From Zygnema cylindricum (lineage: Eukaryota > Streptophyta > Zygnematophyceae > Zygnematales > Zygnemataceae), in NCBI GenBank assembly GCA_037447655.1, contig JBBHKE010000439.1, forward strand, positions 1 through 64,000: DNA of 64,000 nucleotides, in the 5' to 3' direction. The notes beneath the pieces are model-generated. The model saw only the letters and a list, made by a program, of their open reading frames with translations. It did no database searches and was not told where the DNA came from. Shown here in pieces: positions 11,609 through 25,700 of this stretch. The translations under genes were made by a program, and so were the position numbers. How positions within the stretch are numbered: position 1 is the stretch's first letter; each line of letters opens with the position of its first letter.

Positions 11609-14600
11609 AAAATGGCAGAAATTGTTATCATTTCACCCAATCCGAATTTTGAGGCTTGCTCGTGCGCCTACCTATGGCAAAATTCCCATTGCATGCCCTC
11701 CACCATATGATGATCCAGTTTTTTACATGTCAAGCTACATGTGAGTTATAAATTGTAAATACAATCACATAAATGACTTTATTTAGTTACCTTAGCCGTC
11801 AAAACTAACAAGTTTTTACCCTCCAATTTCGTATATTTAATTAAACATTAGCCGATTCTGGAATTTTCAAGATTATTAAACACCATATGCCAAAAACTAA
11901 ACACCACCTGCGTTTTTTGGTACAAAAGTACATGATATGTGTCGTTTAGAATTGCACGAAAGTGAGCGGCGTCGACCTCGTGATGAGTACCCATATTTAG
12001 TTTTAAAGACTAGTTCTCACATGTTTAAACTTCGACTATGTGAACACAAACTATAACGACTACACCATGGGAACATTTAGATAGATTAGTGTTTTGCATG
12101 TTAATGTTAAATTAACATTAATGGTGCTGTTGATGTTTTTAGGCTTTTGCATCTGAAAAACATCGTACACTTTACCTAACAAGTCAGTCTTGGATCAAAT
12201 ATTGTTGAATGTATCACATTCTAGAATCGGCTTACGCAGTATAGACCATAGTTGGAAAGTACTAGAGAACCCATTTACTATGATAACCTGATAGAGAAGT
12301 GTGCAAGAATCAACTTCTATGAATGAACAAATATATATACGCATGACTAATCCACACTTGAAAGGATGTGGAAAGGGAACAAATTTGATGCAAAGAAAAA
12401 ACTTTTGAAAAATTTAAAAGATCACAAAATTCTTTTAATTTATGAAACATTGTTTTTGTTCAAGGAAATGTGTGAATAACAAGAACAAAAAAATGATTGA
12501 TTAAAAAAATGAAAGACATTAAAATACAATGGAGCACCAAAATGGCCAAAGGAGACAAAACGGAAAGAACGAAAGGCATGAGCCGATTGAAGAGTATTAG
12601 ATCGCATTGAAGGAAAGGGAAAATGGTAAGTAGTAACATTTCAGTTCTTTTTATATAACCCAAGTTTAATTTACCCGTTATTACATTTGCACCCTCTAAA
12701 ACAAGTTTACTTTGACTTGGAAAGAGTTAATTCTCCGATGTAGTTTGGTCCGTTACATCAAACTTACGGTTGCTGGTATATATTAGAGAGTCATGTACTG
12801 CGGTTGAGCTTTCCACGGAAATAATGACTGAATTGAATTCTACAATCAAAATTTAAACTTCTCATCCATAATCAATATTGGTCCAACGGTATGCCACTTT
12901 TTCAAACTTTTTACTCACTCCTCATTTCACATCGAAGTGTGCCTCCGACGCAACTTCTCATAGAAAAAAAATTCATAGAAAAATGACATGTCACTGTAGT
13001 TTTACTATTTAAAAATTATGTGCTAATTTTTAAAGAGGAATACGCAAATTGAACTTGGTTGTCACCTTGCAAAACATTAGTGAGGTGGCAACACTTCCAA
13101 TTTTTGCCCTCTTATACAATGTAACACTCAGATTCACATATAATACGTGTCTGTTTCATGCTACAAGCTACATGATCTCATTTGTTTTTTGAGTTTAGAG
13201 GACACCTTTATTAAAAATGTTCCCTTAAGTTTTCTTTCCTTTGGTAGCATTAAAATAAAATTTGAATCCTTAGCCGTAGTCTAGGATCTCTATTTTGTCA
13301 TTTGTTGTTTGTTTCATATGTGCCTCACGTTGTCACGTAAGTTAGCGGAGCCTTTATTAGTACGGTCGTACCCTAAGAACGTCCACTTAGCGCGCAAAAC
13401 AGTATGACGGAAAAAAAACGAGAAAGTTGTTGTTCAAATTTGGTGGTTTGTGGTACAAGTTTGTGTTCTTTAAGTATCTAGTACAGTTTAAGAGACATAT
13501 AAAGTGTTTTGGGCTTAGAATATGGTCGGCATGATATTTCTTGAAGTTTGTGATTAATTTTTCTTTATTTTTTTATGTAGCATTTTTAGTGTAAGACTTT
13601 AACAGTGTTTGACTAAAATCATAAAAGAACAAAAAAAATGAATTTATACGAGAATCAACGATGGAATGGGGGCCGCCAAGATCTCCAAATTGTCTCAATT
13701 GTTAGTTCATTGAATGAAGAACGTATGAAACACGATTGAAAAAAAATGATTGCATTGTGCCATATTTTTTTGAAATTAAAAGTGTTTTTTGTTACATATA
13801 CACCAACAAATCTATATGTTGCAATAAAATGTGTATTCCAAGAAATTGAGGCCAGCTTATGCTTTTACTTCCATGTTTTTTCTCCTCTCCATTTTATTCC
13901 TTCATCCATTATTATTCCATTAAGTCCATTCCATTCCTCCACCCTTCTCTCCCCCACCCTCCCTTCCCTCCCTCCCCCCCTTCCTCCCCTCTTTCTCCCT
14001 CCATCCTCTCTCCTCCTCTCTTCCTCCTCCCTCCTTCCTTCCACCTCTCCCCCTCCCATCCGTTCCATCCATCCATCCATCATCCATCCATCATCACATC
14101 ATCTTTTTGGATTTTTCTCCCAGTTAATCTAAAAATCTCCCATCCCTCCCCTAATAAATGCATCTCCACCCATCCCTCCCCCCCCCCCCCATCTTCCCTC
14201 CTTTCCCCTCTTTCTCCTCTCTCTCTCTCCTCTCCCTCTCTCCGTTCATTTTTTAAGATCTACCCTAAAAGCTCTTGAATAAAAACATTCGTAACGCCCG
14301 TGTCATTACCACATCTTGGTCGATAAAATCAAAATAAAATTGATTATTATATAATAGCATAAATTATTATATTATTGCATAACTATAATATTTTATTGGA
14401 TAATAAAACAAGTCTTTAAAACCAATTCGTCATTAATGCGGCAACCGCTTGATTTTAGAGTTGACGCCGTATATTACTGCCGAGAAGGGTCAAGTTATTG
14501 ATATTATTATTATTGTTTTTTTGTTAGAAGTAAATTAGTGTGGTGTAGCTTCCATATTTCTTTCCTTTTCCATATAGATATTTTTTGTCTTTGTGTGAAT

Positions 14601-16148
14601 AAGACAAAACTGTCCCACAAAGGTCGTACGAAGACCATTTTTAACATATGACTTGATTACGATATTGTCCAACTGACAAAAAGAAAGAATAAGATCTCTT
14701 TATTTTTAAACATCATCTTTTCCGAGGCTAAAATCGACCCCCGGAAAGGAAAATGAAAGAGGATTTTTTTTGGAACAGAGCTTGAAATAGTTAACACCTT
14801 ACAACCGATATTTTATTGAAAAACCAATTTTTTCAAAAAATCAAAAACCTCATTCTGCCATTTTATATTTTACATATATTTTTCATATTTTACATATTTT
14901 AAAGTAGATCGTCACATTAAGATTTGGGACATCAAGATATTGGAAACAAAAACACACACAACATCTTTTCTATTATTGTTAATATTATTTTAAATTATAT
15001 TAAGAACAAGAATATAAAAACATCAGAATTTGCACAAAATTTTACAAAAACAAAAATGACAATTTTTGAAAGGAAGCCTTTTTTATTGGTCTTCCCATTT
15101 CTTCTCATTCTCGTTTTTCAAGGCTATTCCAACAATTTTGTCTTATATAAATAATAATTTCCCCTTTCTATCGTTTTTTATATGTATTGCAAATCCTAAT
15201 GAAAACCAGATAGAAAAATTTTACCCAAAAAAAAAAAAGGGGGGAAAAACTTGTGACAGACACAACCTCTGAAAACCACTATCCACTTCAAAGCTATTAT
15301 ACTTGAAAAAAAAAAGGGAAAAGTTCATTAATATTTATCATTCAATGGATGTCCTAAACAAATTTTCGGAACGATAAAAAAAAGAAAAAAAAAAAATCCT
15401 GTTTACAACTTTCGATTTATAACTTTTCCTCGTTCTTAAGCTTTCGTTTTCTTTTTCGGTCAGAAAAGAAACAATCTTTCAATTCGAAAAAGATATTCCG
15501 TAAAAACCTTCCCTTTTCTTTACGAGGGGAGATAAAAAGGGGCTTCACGAGATTTAAAGAGAAACTAGATTAAAAAAAAAACCAGCAAAAATCAAATTTT
15601 GGAGAAATTGCTGGTTTTTTTGAAACCATAAAACGAGAAAGGAACGACGAGGAAAAAAATGAGGAAAAACTGAGGAAAAACCGAAGAAAAAATGAGGAAA
15701 AAACGAGCTAAAAAAATAAGCTTCGTTTTTCAGTTTTCTTTCTGTGCCCCAATTTAGCGTTGACTCACCATTTTCTTCCAAAGTGGGCAATTATGTAAAA
15801 ATACATCTTTTCTCTTTTTTCTTTCACACCTTCTCCTGAATTTCTTCTCTTCGGGAGGGGGAGAGGGGGGAGAGGGAGAGATGGGGAGGGAGGGACATGA
15901 TCGACTTCCAAGTGAAGAAATAAGCCATTGAAAACCTCAAAGATAAAAAAACAATAACCAGGGGAGTTGAAGTTTTTCCGCGAAAAATCGCTTAAGTTTT
16001 CAAGAAAAATCGTTACTTTTTTGAAAAAATCGTGAAAAAAAATCGAGTTTTTACGAATTTTTGGGCCTCCATGTGCATCCCAACGCGAAACTGAGAATTC
16101 CCTCGACAGCTGTCAGCTGCTGGCAGACGAAAGCCTGCATCAGAAAAG
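11609..16148. other. Intergenic AT-rich stretch
   Basis: No gene recognised. It contains the C/T tract listed at 13900-14250 and A/T-rich homopolymer runs. A degenerate GAGGAAAAA-type repeat lies near 15648-15715. Open frames here are low complexity. Confidence 0.6.
13900..14250. repeat. Long polypyrimidine (C/T) tract
   Basis: Strong strand asymmetry, almost all C and T on the plus strand, with CCATCCAT and CTCTCC sub-repeats. It creates long open frames rich in S, P and L that are not genes. Such tracts can form triplex DNA. Confidence 0.9.
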
Positions 16149-16328
16149 ACAAAAAAAAATATTGAAAGACAAAAATCATTACAAAAAGGACAAAACATTA
16201 CTGAAAAGACAAAACAGATTACAGAAAGACAAAACACATTACAGAAGAAAAAAACATAACCGAAAAGACAAACCGACAGACAAAACATTATTGAAAAGAC
16301 AAAAAGGCATGACAGGAAAGGACAAAAA
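16149..16328. repeat. GACAAAACATTAC-type short tandem repeat
   Basis: Around ten degenerate copies of an AAAGACAAAACATTACAG-like unit lie immediately left of the hAT-like MITE. Confidence 0.8.
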
Positions 16329-17183
16329 TAGTGTTGGGTATCGAGGACCGTTTGCCGATATTTGATATATATCGAATTTCAGGTACCCGATAATCAATAT
16401 ATCGCTTCGATATATCGAATTTCAAATAATCACGATACATCGGCGATAAGATATCTCGCCGATATATCGTATCGCCGATATATCGTATCGCCGATATATC
16501 GAAGCATTGAAAAAAAAAAAAATCTCACAGGTTTTCAAAGTCACGTGACTTCGGACAAAGTGACTGTAAAATCTTTGCCGGAAAGAAATACAGTTTTTTC
16601 CTGAAAGTCAGCAGAGTGAAGGAGATCTCTAAGGTACATTGACGAGGTACACTTGCGAAGTACACGTACGTAATACGCAAGTACGGTTTTCCGGTTTCCA
16701 AATATTTGATGATTTTAGAGATTTGGTAGTCAGCTTACGTGGAACCACTCATATCAGAACACGTATGTAAAACTTATTTACAAACGATACGCGATGTACC
16801 CGAGGCCTTTGTAATTCATAAATTTTCCTGTCCGTACAATTACAGAAACCTCCTCGTGTAACCATACCCCCAAATAAGTAATCATTAGAATTACAGAATT
16901 AGTACATTTTTGTCGGTTACATTTTGCGGCGTCTACCCATAAGTCACGGAACCAAAATCACGGCGTACGTGGCGTATTAGACAATTTGACTTTTTCGCTA
17001 AAATAACATATTATATAAAAAAATAAAAATATTAAATTTAAAAAATACTATATATCGCGATATATATATCGCGATAATTTATGCTGGTCTCGGTACGATA
17101 TATCGAGGATTCTGCTAGATCGATATTCGATATATCGAATATCGAGATTATCGCGATATGAATTTACCCGATACCCAACACTA
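16329..17183. mobile_element. hAT-like MITE, TAGTGTTGGGTATCG family
   Basis: The ends TAGTGTTGGGTATCG and CGATACCCAACACTA are inverted repeats. The inside is rich in GATATATCG palindromes. It matches the elements at 23766-24186 and 32881-33691, which both keep 8-bp duplications. No clear duplication remains here (GACAAAAA against GCTGTCAT). Confidence 0.85.
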
Positions 17184-18322
17184 GCTGTCATGCTCTCACT
17201 CGATCTGCCATCAAACTACCATCAAAGATATTCAAAAAAGCAGAAGAAAAAAAAAGGTCGTGTTTTATTCCAAGAAGAGGGGGAGAAGAGTAGAGTCAAG
17301 GAAGAGACGACGACATAGACATTTGCATAGGACCCTGAATGAAAGTGGAGGGCTAAGACGCTTGCACATTTTTTTCCGTACATGCTGTCATTTTTTGAAG
17401 TATTTGCGAGTGACGAGTAGTGAAAAAATAGTGTACTCTCCCTTGTGCAAAAATTTTCAAAAATGTTTGACACGTGCGACAAAATTTTCTTATTCGTAGC
17501 TCAACTGTTACTCTGGAGGCAATAAGAATCCCGAATAGGAGTAGTCAATGATCCGTCTCCGTCGTCCGTCGATCGCCACCCGTTTTGGTCCCATCGTTTT
17601 CCATCGTTTAGTCTCTTTCACAATGCTTTTCATGATTCGCTTGTTTCCTTTGGGTAAGTTTTCAAGTCGCATTTCGACTTTTCCTTCCTTTTCTTTTCAT
17701 GTCCTCACATGGTTCCATTCCACAATTTTAATGAAACCTATTACTATATATTAATAGTCCAACACAATAAGAAGCAACTGGCTAAATAAGGAAAGAACAT
17801 CAGAAAATTATCTCTCGGTACACTGTTACATAACGCACGTTTTGACAATGCTCTATGTATATTTCAATTTAAAATGAACCAAAGGAGAAAGGTTTTCGTT
17901 GAATGTTCCCTCAGTTTTTCTCAACTGACCTTCTTTACATTTTGATGATGCTTGATAGATTTACCTCAAAAGAACCAAGGAAAGAGGTTTACGCTGAATG
18001 GTCTCACGGTTTTATGAAACTAATCTTGTTCACATTTTGACAGTCCTTGTATAGAAAAATGAAACAAAGGAAAGAGGTTTCCCATCACTCAGTTTTTACA
18101 TCCGTACAATGGTGAACGAGACCGAAATTACTAGATGAAAAAACTCACCAAGAAAAAAAACGACGAAGACAAAAGATAACCAGGCAAATCACATCCGCAC
18201 CAGTTTATATGACGAACCATCACCTAACTATGCATGAGAAACACCCACGAGAAAAAAAGAAGAAGATATCATTTAAATTTTTTCGTTTGCGACAAACTAA
18301 CAAAATTTGATGAACCATATTT
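17184..18322. other. Downstream region of prefoldin 5, with a degenerate tandem repeat
   Basis: Positions 17330-17475 resemble the interior of the Harbinger-like elements near 1100 and 56800. At 17873-18100 there are about 2.5 copies of a unit of roughly 92 bp containing CCAAGGAAAGAGGTTT. No gene recognised. Confidence 0.55.
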
Positions 18323-21300
18323 TCATTGGTTTTCGACCATTGGAGTCGGGGCAGCTCTTAACTTGACTTGGATCACCGTAGATACCTCTTGTACTTGTGC
18401 CGCCTTTTGGCCCGCCAGCTGAGAACCCCACACCCCCCCCCCCCCAAAATAAAATAAAATGATGAAAATGTTGAAACAGTTGTTTTGGTTAGCAGCATTT
18501 TTAAATGCCCCCTTTTTTGGCACCAATTTTGCCCAGTTAACCAAATTTTAGTGTATGCTTAACAAGCGAAATACAAAAATAGCAATACTTGTCATATCGT
18601 GAAAGGCCCGAAGTTGATAATTATCAAATTCGCCGATTTTTATCAAGATCGTCATTGACCCGTTAAAAAGTCAAGATGTACTTTCGCCTATGTATACATG
18701 TTTCAATATTTCCCGCCCAAGTAATAATACGTATCAGATGTGCTTTACATCTCTGCACGTGTATAAAACGCTACACATTTTTCGCCGTCGGACCTCTCCG
18801 AGCAGACAGTAAATTTTCACATGCACCTAGTAAAACTATTCAGTTATTTGTAACGCAAATCATGAAATCGTATGCACATCCATACATCGCTGGTGAAGTA
18901 TTTGGTTTCATTACAGGCGGCGCCCAACTACACACAGTATCGGTATTAGAGTTAATATTTTTTTTCCGTTCAAATCAGTTTTTCGGTGCACATATGTCCA
19001 ATTCCACGTGAAAGTGACCAATTGGAAGATAAAAACCTTACCTTTCCCAAACTCAACCTTCTGATCTACAAACTGATAGGTGTGCACGCAGCAAATTGAC
19101 TTTAGAGGGTAGAACGATTATCGACTCTAACAACGATTTCACGGTGTATGTTTAGAACATTTTTGTTTCATGGACAATATCGCCATTGCATCGTTGATTA
19201 ACCACCATTATGACGATTTTGATACTTTGCGCTGATACATTGAATATCGAGACCTCGAAAAATAAAATTACCAAATATTGGAAAATCCTCCCCAAAAACC
19301 ATCATTACCAAATTTCGGAAACCCATTCCCCGCTATTAATGTAGCTCACACTACTTATGGACCAACTTATGAACTGGGTATATAAAATGGCCTGGTTTAT
19401 TGCGTCAGAAAAAAACAAAGTAGACAACTGGGGTGAAGGATGAAATAACCAGAACCTACCTCTGAAACTCTTTCATTATCGCTTTGCAAGAAAGAAATCT
19501 TGCGTGCACAGTATTCCACTCCTTTAGGCAATGATTTCTGCAAAAATGTACACCACTCACCAAAATTAAGCTAGACAAACCAATAGTATGACTTACTCAA
19601 AGATGTGTGCCTCAAAAAACTGTGCTAAGGAGCAAAGTACAGAAAATTTTGTTTGGACATGCATCATGCAATTCCCAAAAAGGTAACAATAAGCATTACA
19701 ACGTGTGTTTATGTTTCAGGATCTAAGACAATTGGAAACTACTCCTTCCACCCCCAAAACGTGGGATACGCACTCGTCTAGAAGTTAGAAAAACACATGG
19801 TTTTGATATTTTATCTTTCTGCATGTATTAACAAAGTTCGCTATAATGTCAAACCAGTACAATTTTAGGCTACAATAAAACTCAGTGAACTTCTCTAGCT
19901 TCTCTAAGTCAAATAACCTGATATTAGTGTAATCTGCTGAGCATGTCAAAATAGCATTACATTTTTTTCATTCAATAGGAGTCATAAAATTTGTGCATTT
20001 GTCCTGCCACATTTAATGTGTCCGCAGGCTTACAAATAGGGAAATTCAAAGTTAATTTGGTCAATATTTCCCTTTCATGGAGTATCATTACTGTTACCAC
20101 TAAACAACATCAAACTCCAGTTAAAAAGTAAAGCAAACTAAACTGCCCATAGCTACCAGTGTTAAAAATGCAAATTTGGTCACTTTTATGGCCGGAAGTC
20201 ATAAAATAGTGCTAACAACACTATTTAAGGAAGCGTCAGCCAAGTCAACCCGCCCTAAATAAGTGTTATTGATATTAATTTCCCTTATACTAATCGCGAT
20301 GAGCTGTGTAGATATGCCAAACCTTTCGAAATCTCGTGAACTTTGGCCCAAATAAAAAAGGGTATTAGACATTAACGAACTTTCAAAGGCATAACAAGTC
20401 TCTTACTTGGATATAATAATTGGTTCCCACATCCACCAGTACACTGCTAGAATTCCCTAAAGTGCCTGGAACATAAAGGGAACTGGTCAATGGAATCATT
20501 GCAACTTGACCTGCAATAAAACAACATTGGAACGACGTTTAAGGTTTTTTACAATGATGAAAAAAATGGTCGCTTTGTTCAGTTTCTTTGATGCAGAGTA
20601 AGTTTGCTCTTGCTTACCGGGAGAGAGAACCACTTGTCACATTTATGGCATGAGTGATGATTTGTCAAAGCATAAATCGTGAGAAGTCTTGCACTTCAAG
20701 CATGGAAACTGTGATTTTAATGAAAATGACATTATGATACGAATCAGTTTAAAACGATTGTAACAAAGGAATACACCTAACTACATTACTTGACCAGCTA
20801 GATTTGCAATCCAGAAACTGTAATATCTGATTGAGAAAATAAATTCACCTCTTAAGCTTTGGCAATCATTGTGGCGTTAACCGGAATATTGCATTGGTGT
20901 CAAATGATATCAAATAATATGCAGTGATGATGACTTGGTGACAAAAACACAACAATAGGATAAAAAAATAGGTATGTAACATACTATTTGGGCTCTTCAA
21001 CCTCCAGATGTAAGCACATTACTGTACTTAGATATGTACTTTTCAAAACCAGACCTATATTATGGTTCAAAATTAAAATTGAAACGGACAGACCGTTAAA
21101 ATAAGATTGTGAAGCAAATTAGCTTATGAGACAAGACTGTCCATCGAAACAGCTCATACAAGATGATTCCATGAAGTTTTGAAAGGGTTTTTCAGGGCTT
21201 TATTAACAGAAATTTCAATTATTTGCGAAAGTTTTTGCATCAACAAATTATTTCCCTAAAACAGGTGCACCTACCCTCTGTTTGTTTTTTAAGCAGCTCA

Positions 21301-21470
21301 AGCGTCCGAGAAGCAGCATCAAATCTCGCAGAAGCTGTCTTAATATTGGTAATCGATTCGTTTAAAAGATTTAATTCTGAACTAAGCTGTTCTTTTATTT
21401 GCCTCAACTGGTCCAAAGGAAGCTTTGGAAGATCCTCTATGGGAATTTTTACAGAGCCTCCTGCAGCCAT
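18323..21470 (-). CDS. PFD5: Prefoldin subunit 5
   Basis: This is an alpha-type subunit of the hexameric prefoldin chaperone, which holds unfolded actin and tubulin for the cytosolic chaperonin. Four exons join in phase: 21470-21275, 20510-20407, 19537-19460 and 18418-18323, all with GT-AG introns, giving 157 residues (family about 150). The start ATG at 21470 gives MAAGGSVKIPIEDLPKL. The first coiled-coil helix spans about 18-62 (LRQIKEQLSSELNLLNESI). The conserved beta block MIPLTSSLYVPGTL is at 70-83 and VLVDVGTNYYI at 89-99. The C-terminal helix spans 101-150, containing GVEYCARKISFLQ and QEVSTVIQVKL. All these blocks match prefoldin 5. It is divergent from the gene at 22757. An upstream in-frame extension to 21530 exists but is unlike the family. 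Confidence 0.95.
20511..21274 (-). other. Prefoldin 5 intron 1
   Basis: Its donor GTAGGT follows codon 65 plus one base and its acceptor is TTGCAG. No repeat or second gene was recognised inside. Introns 2 (19538-20406) and 3 (18419-19459) also look empty. Confidence 0.85.
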
Positions 21471-22039
21471 GCTTGCCTTCCTTAACAGCTCTGCAGTGAA
21501 CAGGTTTAACAGGTTTATCTGCTTACTCAACAGGTTCAGCTACTTTAACTGCTAACTGAACAGGTTTAACTGCTAAAACTGCCAACTGAACAGGTTTCAC
21601 TGCTTCTGAAAAGGTTTGAGTGCTTACTTTTGCTACTTAAAAAGATTAGACACTCAGTGAAATAGGGGTCTAATAGGTTGGAGACTGTAGCCAATATAGA
21701 TAATTTCGCTGAAAGCAGCGAGTTGTGAGGCAAAAAGTAGAGGGATTTGAAGCCTGTTAAACTTTGAAGAATATTTTATGTAAATTTTGAACATTTACAC
21801 CAGTAGCATCAAACAGTGACGTTGTTCACTCATGATGGTGATAGCACATTACTTGTTTGTCAACTAAGCAAAAGTTACAAATTATTAGTAGAATCTGTAG
21901 ATGTCATAGATTAAAGAAGTATCTAATATTTTTTCATTTCTTTGTTTTTTGATTTTTTTCCTTCACTTGCATCATTTTCTTCAATCAATTTGCTATTGTA
22001 CCATCATGAATAATGAAGGGAACTGTTGTAACCACGCTG

Positions 22040-22250
22040 GGGTTCTTCCTATGACCACTATAGAAACGCCCAAGCATTTGTCTTTTCCTGAATTCGTACG
22101 CAGTCGTACGTCAAAATTGTACAAACCAGGCTGTATAAAAAAAACATTTTCGAAAAAAACAGCCTATTTTGTACATTTTGCGTACGGTTCGTTCGAATTC
22201 ATTTACAAATAAACGCTCAGGTCTGTTTGAAGTGGTTATAGGAGGAACCC
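22040..22250. mobile_element. Foldback element between two divergent genes
   Basis: The ends GGGTTCTTCCTATGACCACT and, inverted, GGGTTCCTCCTATAACCACT form a hairpin. A second inner inverted pair is GAATTCGTACG with CGTTCGAATTC. The element fills part of the shared upstream region of prefoldin 5 and the UBL-SAYSvFN gene. It has no obvious target duplication. Confidence 0.75.
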
Positions 22251-22756
22251 GAGAGTGGATATAACAGTCCCATAATGAAGCGGAAAAAAAGAGAAGCAGA
22301 AGCAAAAGGGCGAAGGAATCAATACTCCACAGTTCAATTTGAGAGGGATGCCTCTCCTTTGGCACGTTGTAAAGTACGTATTTAGACTTGACGTATTTTG
22401 GCAGCAGCGTAAGACTGGGGCGAACGAAATGAGATGCCAATTTCATATGCGGCAGTCCTAAATGGAAAATACGATATGTATTTTGTAGCACCGTGGTTAG
22501 ATACTTTGGGGGATCGAAATTAGAATAGATATCGCCCGATTTCATGCAGGGGGCTGTTTTTTTTGAAGTAAAAGAGTTTGTACTAATTCTCTGTTCGATT
22601 CACTTTTGATTTCAGCCTGTTCCCTAAAATCAGCGCAGGAGAAACATCGTCACTGGAAATTGATAACTGCATTTCAGTTCTAGTTTTCACCTGTTTTTTG
22701 CAGTATTGTACACTACAGTAGTGTTTGAATTTCTTTTTTCTATTTGCTGCTTTGAG

Positions 22757-25700
22757 ATGCCTACCGTAACTGTAAAAGTTCCAGGAGCAACCAGGAAGAG
22801 ACTACTTTCTCTTCCTGACTCACTTTCAGTAAGTTCTTGCAACTATGGTGATGTTATGTTATACGGTTGATAGTTGAATTGGCATAATTTTATGAGAACT
22901 GGTCACATTCTTGCGTTAAATATGTAATTGCTTGTGTTTGAATCGTATGAAGGTTAAAGTATAAATGTTTTTTTTTTTTGGTCTGAATTTGATTATGAAG
23001 TTTAAGTATGTGTTTCTTTGCATTTGAGTATTGATTTTCATTTTATTTGAATTTGATTACAATTGGTTGTATGAATATTGAATGTATGTGTTTCTTTTCC
23101 TTGCAGCATGACTGATATACTTGTCTAAAGGCTATTTCTACATCATGAGCAGAAATGATGGAGCTAAAATCAATTAAACTAGTTGAAATCAAATAGTTTT
23201 GTCGAAAGCAAATAACTTAGTCAAAATCAAATAACATGGTTAAAATCAATAATTTAGTTAAAATCAAATAACTTCGTTTCTATCTTGTCTGCATGTGCAT
23301 GACGTTGACTTAATGAAGCTTGAGTGGTCATTTTCTTTATTCTTTCTGTCATTCTTCATCTTTGTTAGTTAACCGCTTTAGCTGATTCGTGGTTTTGTTT
23401 TTTTCCATCCCTTTCTGTTTATATGTATATCAGTTACAGGAATTGAAAGAGGCTGTAAAAAAGGTTACGGCTCAGCCTTTGGACCAAATCAAACTTGTGC
23501 TGAATGGGAAATCCCTCCAGGAAGACAAAGATGGAGGAGAAAAGAAACTGCATTTGGCAGATGGAGGTGTGGCCTCAACAAAAGAGCCATTAATTTAAGA
23601 GAGATGAACTGTTCTTTAAACTCGTAAGTTTCGGTTTTCCACAAGGTCATGACGTAAGATAATAGAATCACTTTTCTGGCTAATGCCCTCAACAACAACC
23701 TTTTTTATGGCCTTTTTTGCACAGTTCAAAACCCATCAGCTCATCACAACTTCTGCAGTTTTTAGTAGTGTAGTGTTGTGTATCGGTGGCCATTTGCCGA
23801 TAACCGATATCCCCCTTTTTTTGTCCTACCGATAATCGATATATCGTACCGATATCGGCACGGGTGTTATTGTAAATAAATCGGTAAATATATCGGTACC
23901 GGTGTTATTTATGTAAATTGTACGGTTCAAACTGTACAATTGTACGGTTTATTCCACTTACGGAACAGATTGTCATGTGTGGCATGCCATGCTCTATACA
24001 GGGAAAAATATAATATAGTATATTATAAATTACTATTATATAGCGTACTAGTATTATTTTCCACTTATCGCCAATAAGGAATTTGTTGGTCTCGGAGCGA
24101 TATATCAGGACCCCTCACCGTTTGATAACCGATAGCTATTGGTATCGGCTTTATCGCAATAAGTTTTGACCCGATACACAACACTAGTTTTTAGGGTTTT
24201 TCAGGGTTTAGTCATGACAATATCATGGTCTGTATGTGAAATGAAGTCAATATTCATTAAGTCTAAGTCTAACATTTTTTGTCTTAGGATTTACAAGTCT
24301 TTTGGTTGTCCTCTTTTCAACATCAGTTGTATTTGAACCAACAACACGTGTTTCGATTTTTAGTCTGTGAGATGCTTGTAGTTGTGTTTTTTTCTCACCT
24401 TCACTCTTAAAGACTGTATTTTACATCATGGGATCTTTCAAGTCATCAGCTTTTGATTTCGAGGAAATGGATCAATGTACAGTGCCCATCGTTATTAGTG
24501 TTAAAAACACTATTATCTCCTTTTGTTTACCAGAACCACAAATTAGTGTTGATAACACTGTTTAAGGGAGTGCCCTATAGTCGTCACGTCTTCTAGTGTT
24601 ATGTATTCTAATTTGCTCTGATAATTTCTTAACATTATACTGTAAATTGCTATAGCGGTAAGTGTATGGGCATCAATTTAGTGTTTTTAACTCTATTTTA
24701 GGTCCGAGCAACGTGGACAATCCTCAACTTTTTACCAAATTAGTGTTGAGAAAAAACAACTCCTATTATTAACACAATTTTATGTTCAGGGGGGGTAGAA
24801 AAACCGGCACCAACTTGGTGCCATAATGTTAATAACAATTCACGGTGTAGCGTCTCTTTTACACGTTAGCAAACTGTGTTTATATTATTTTGAATCACCA
24901 TGTTTGTTTTTCGATGCAAGCCTGTAGTGTCGATAACAGTTGTGACATGTAAAGTCTAATTTTCACTTTGCCTTTGCTAACAAACAAATACAGATTCTAC
25001 GGCACACACTTGGGATCTCCTGTCCTCCCTTCCTCAAGGGCCTTAGCGGCGGTTTTTGCTCTTATTTTGTTTTTTTCCAAACCATGTAATATTTGTACAA
25101 CCTAAAAAGAAAAAGTAGCTTGGACTTCTCATCTGTTTTCGGCATGTGTATTAAGCTGTTGACACCTTATAGGGGTTATGTGTGTATGTTTTAATATTTT
25201 ATATTGCACTTCAAAACAAAATTTGTCATCTCAAGCAATTTGTAACAGCATTTAATTAATTATAACATGGCATTTAAACCAAAGCGCGTGATTTAACAGT
25301 TGCGTTCAATTATCTTTTCTGTTGTGTTTGCGTATGCAAATTATTTTGTTCAATATTTAGATTATATTACAAACTCTGAAACAGTTGGTGGCTTGAAAAT
25401 TAGAAATTGTAAATCAATATTTATTTTGAGTCGCATCAAACCATGTGAGACATTTGAGTGTGGTCCACATTATTTAATGTGTTGGACATCCATTATTATC
25501 ATTAAATTAATACCATTAGAAATGGCAACAAAAGACTCTAAAAAAACTTTTCGAAAATCCCACCACCCTCCCTCCCCAAAAAGAAAAGAATAAAGGAAAA
25601 GAGAAACCTTAAAAGGCCCTTCAAAAAATCTTAAACATCCCTGGAAAAAGCTTCCTTCAAAAAAAAAATCCTCAAAAATCCTTAAAGCTAACTTTTTAAT

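Noticed and set aside
13746-14278. Overlapping open frames of 128 and 139 codons
   Set aside because: They exist only because the polypyrimidine tract has no stops. The peptides are low-complexity S, P and L.
22111-22545. 144-codon open frame on the minus strand
   Set aside because: Half of it lies in a foldback element and the rest shows no domain. It overlaps the divergent promoter region.
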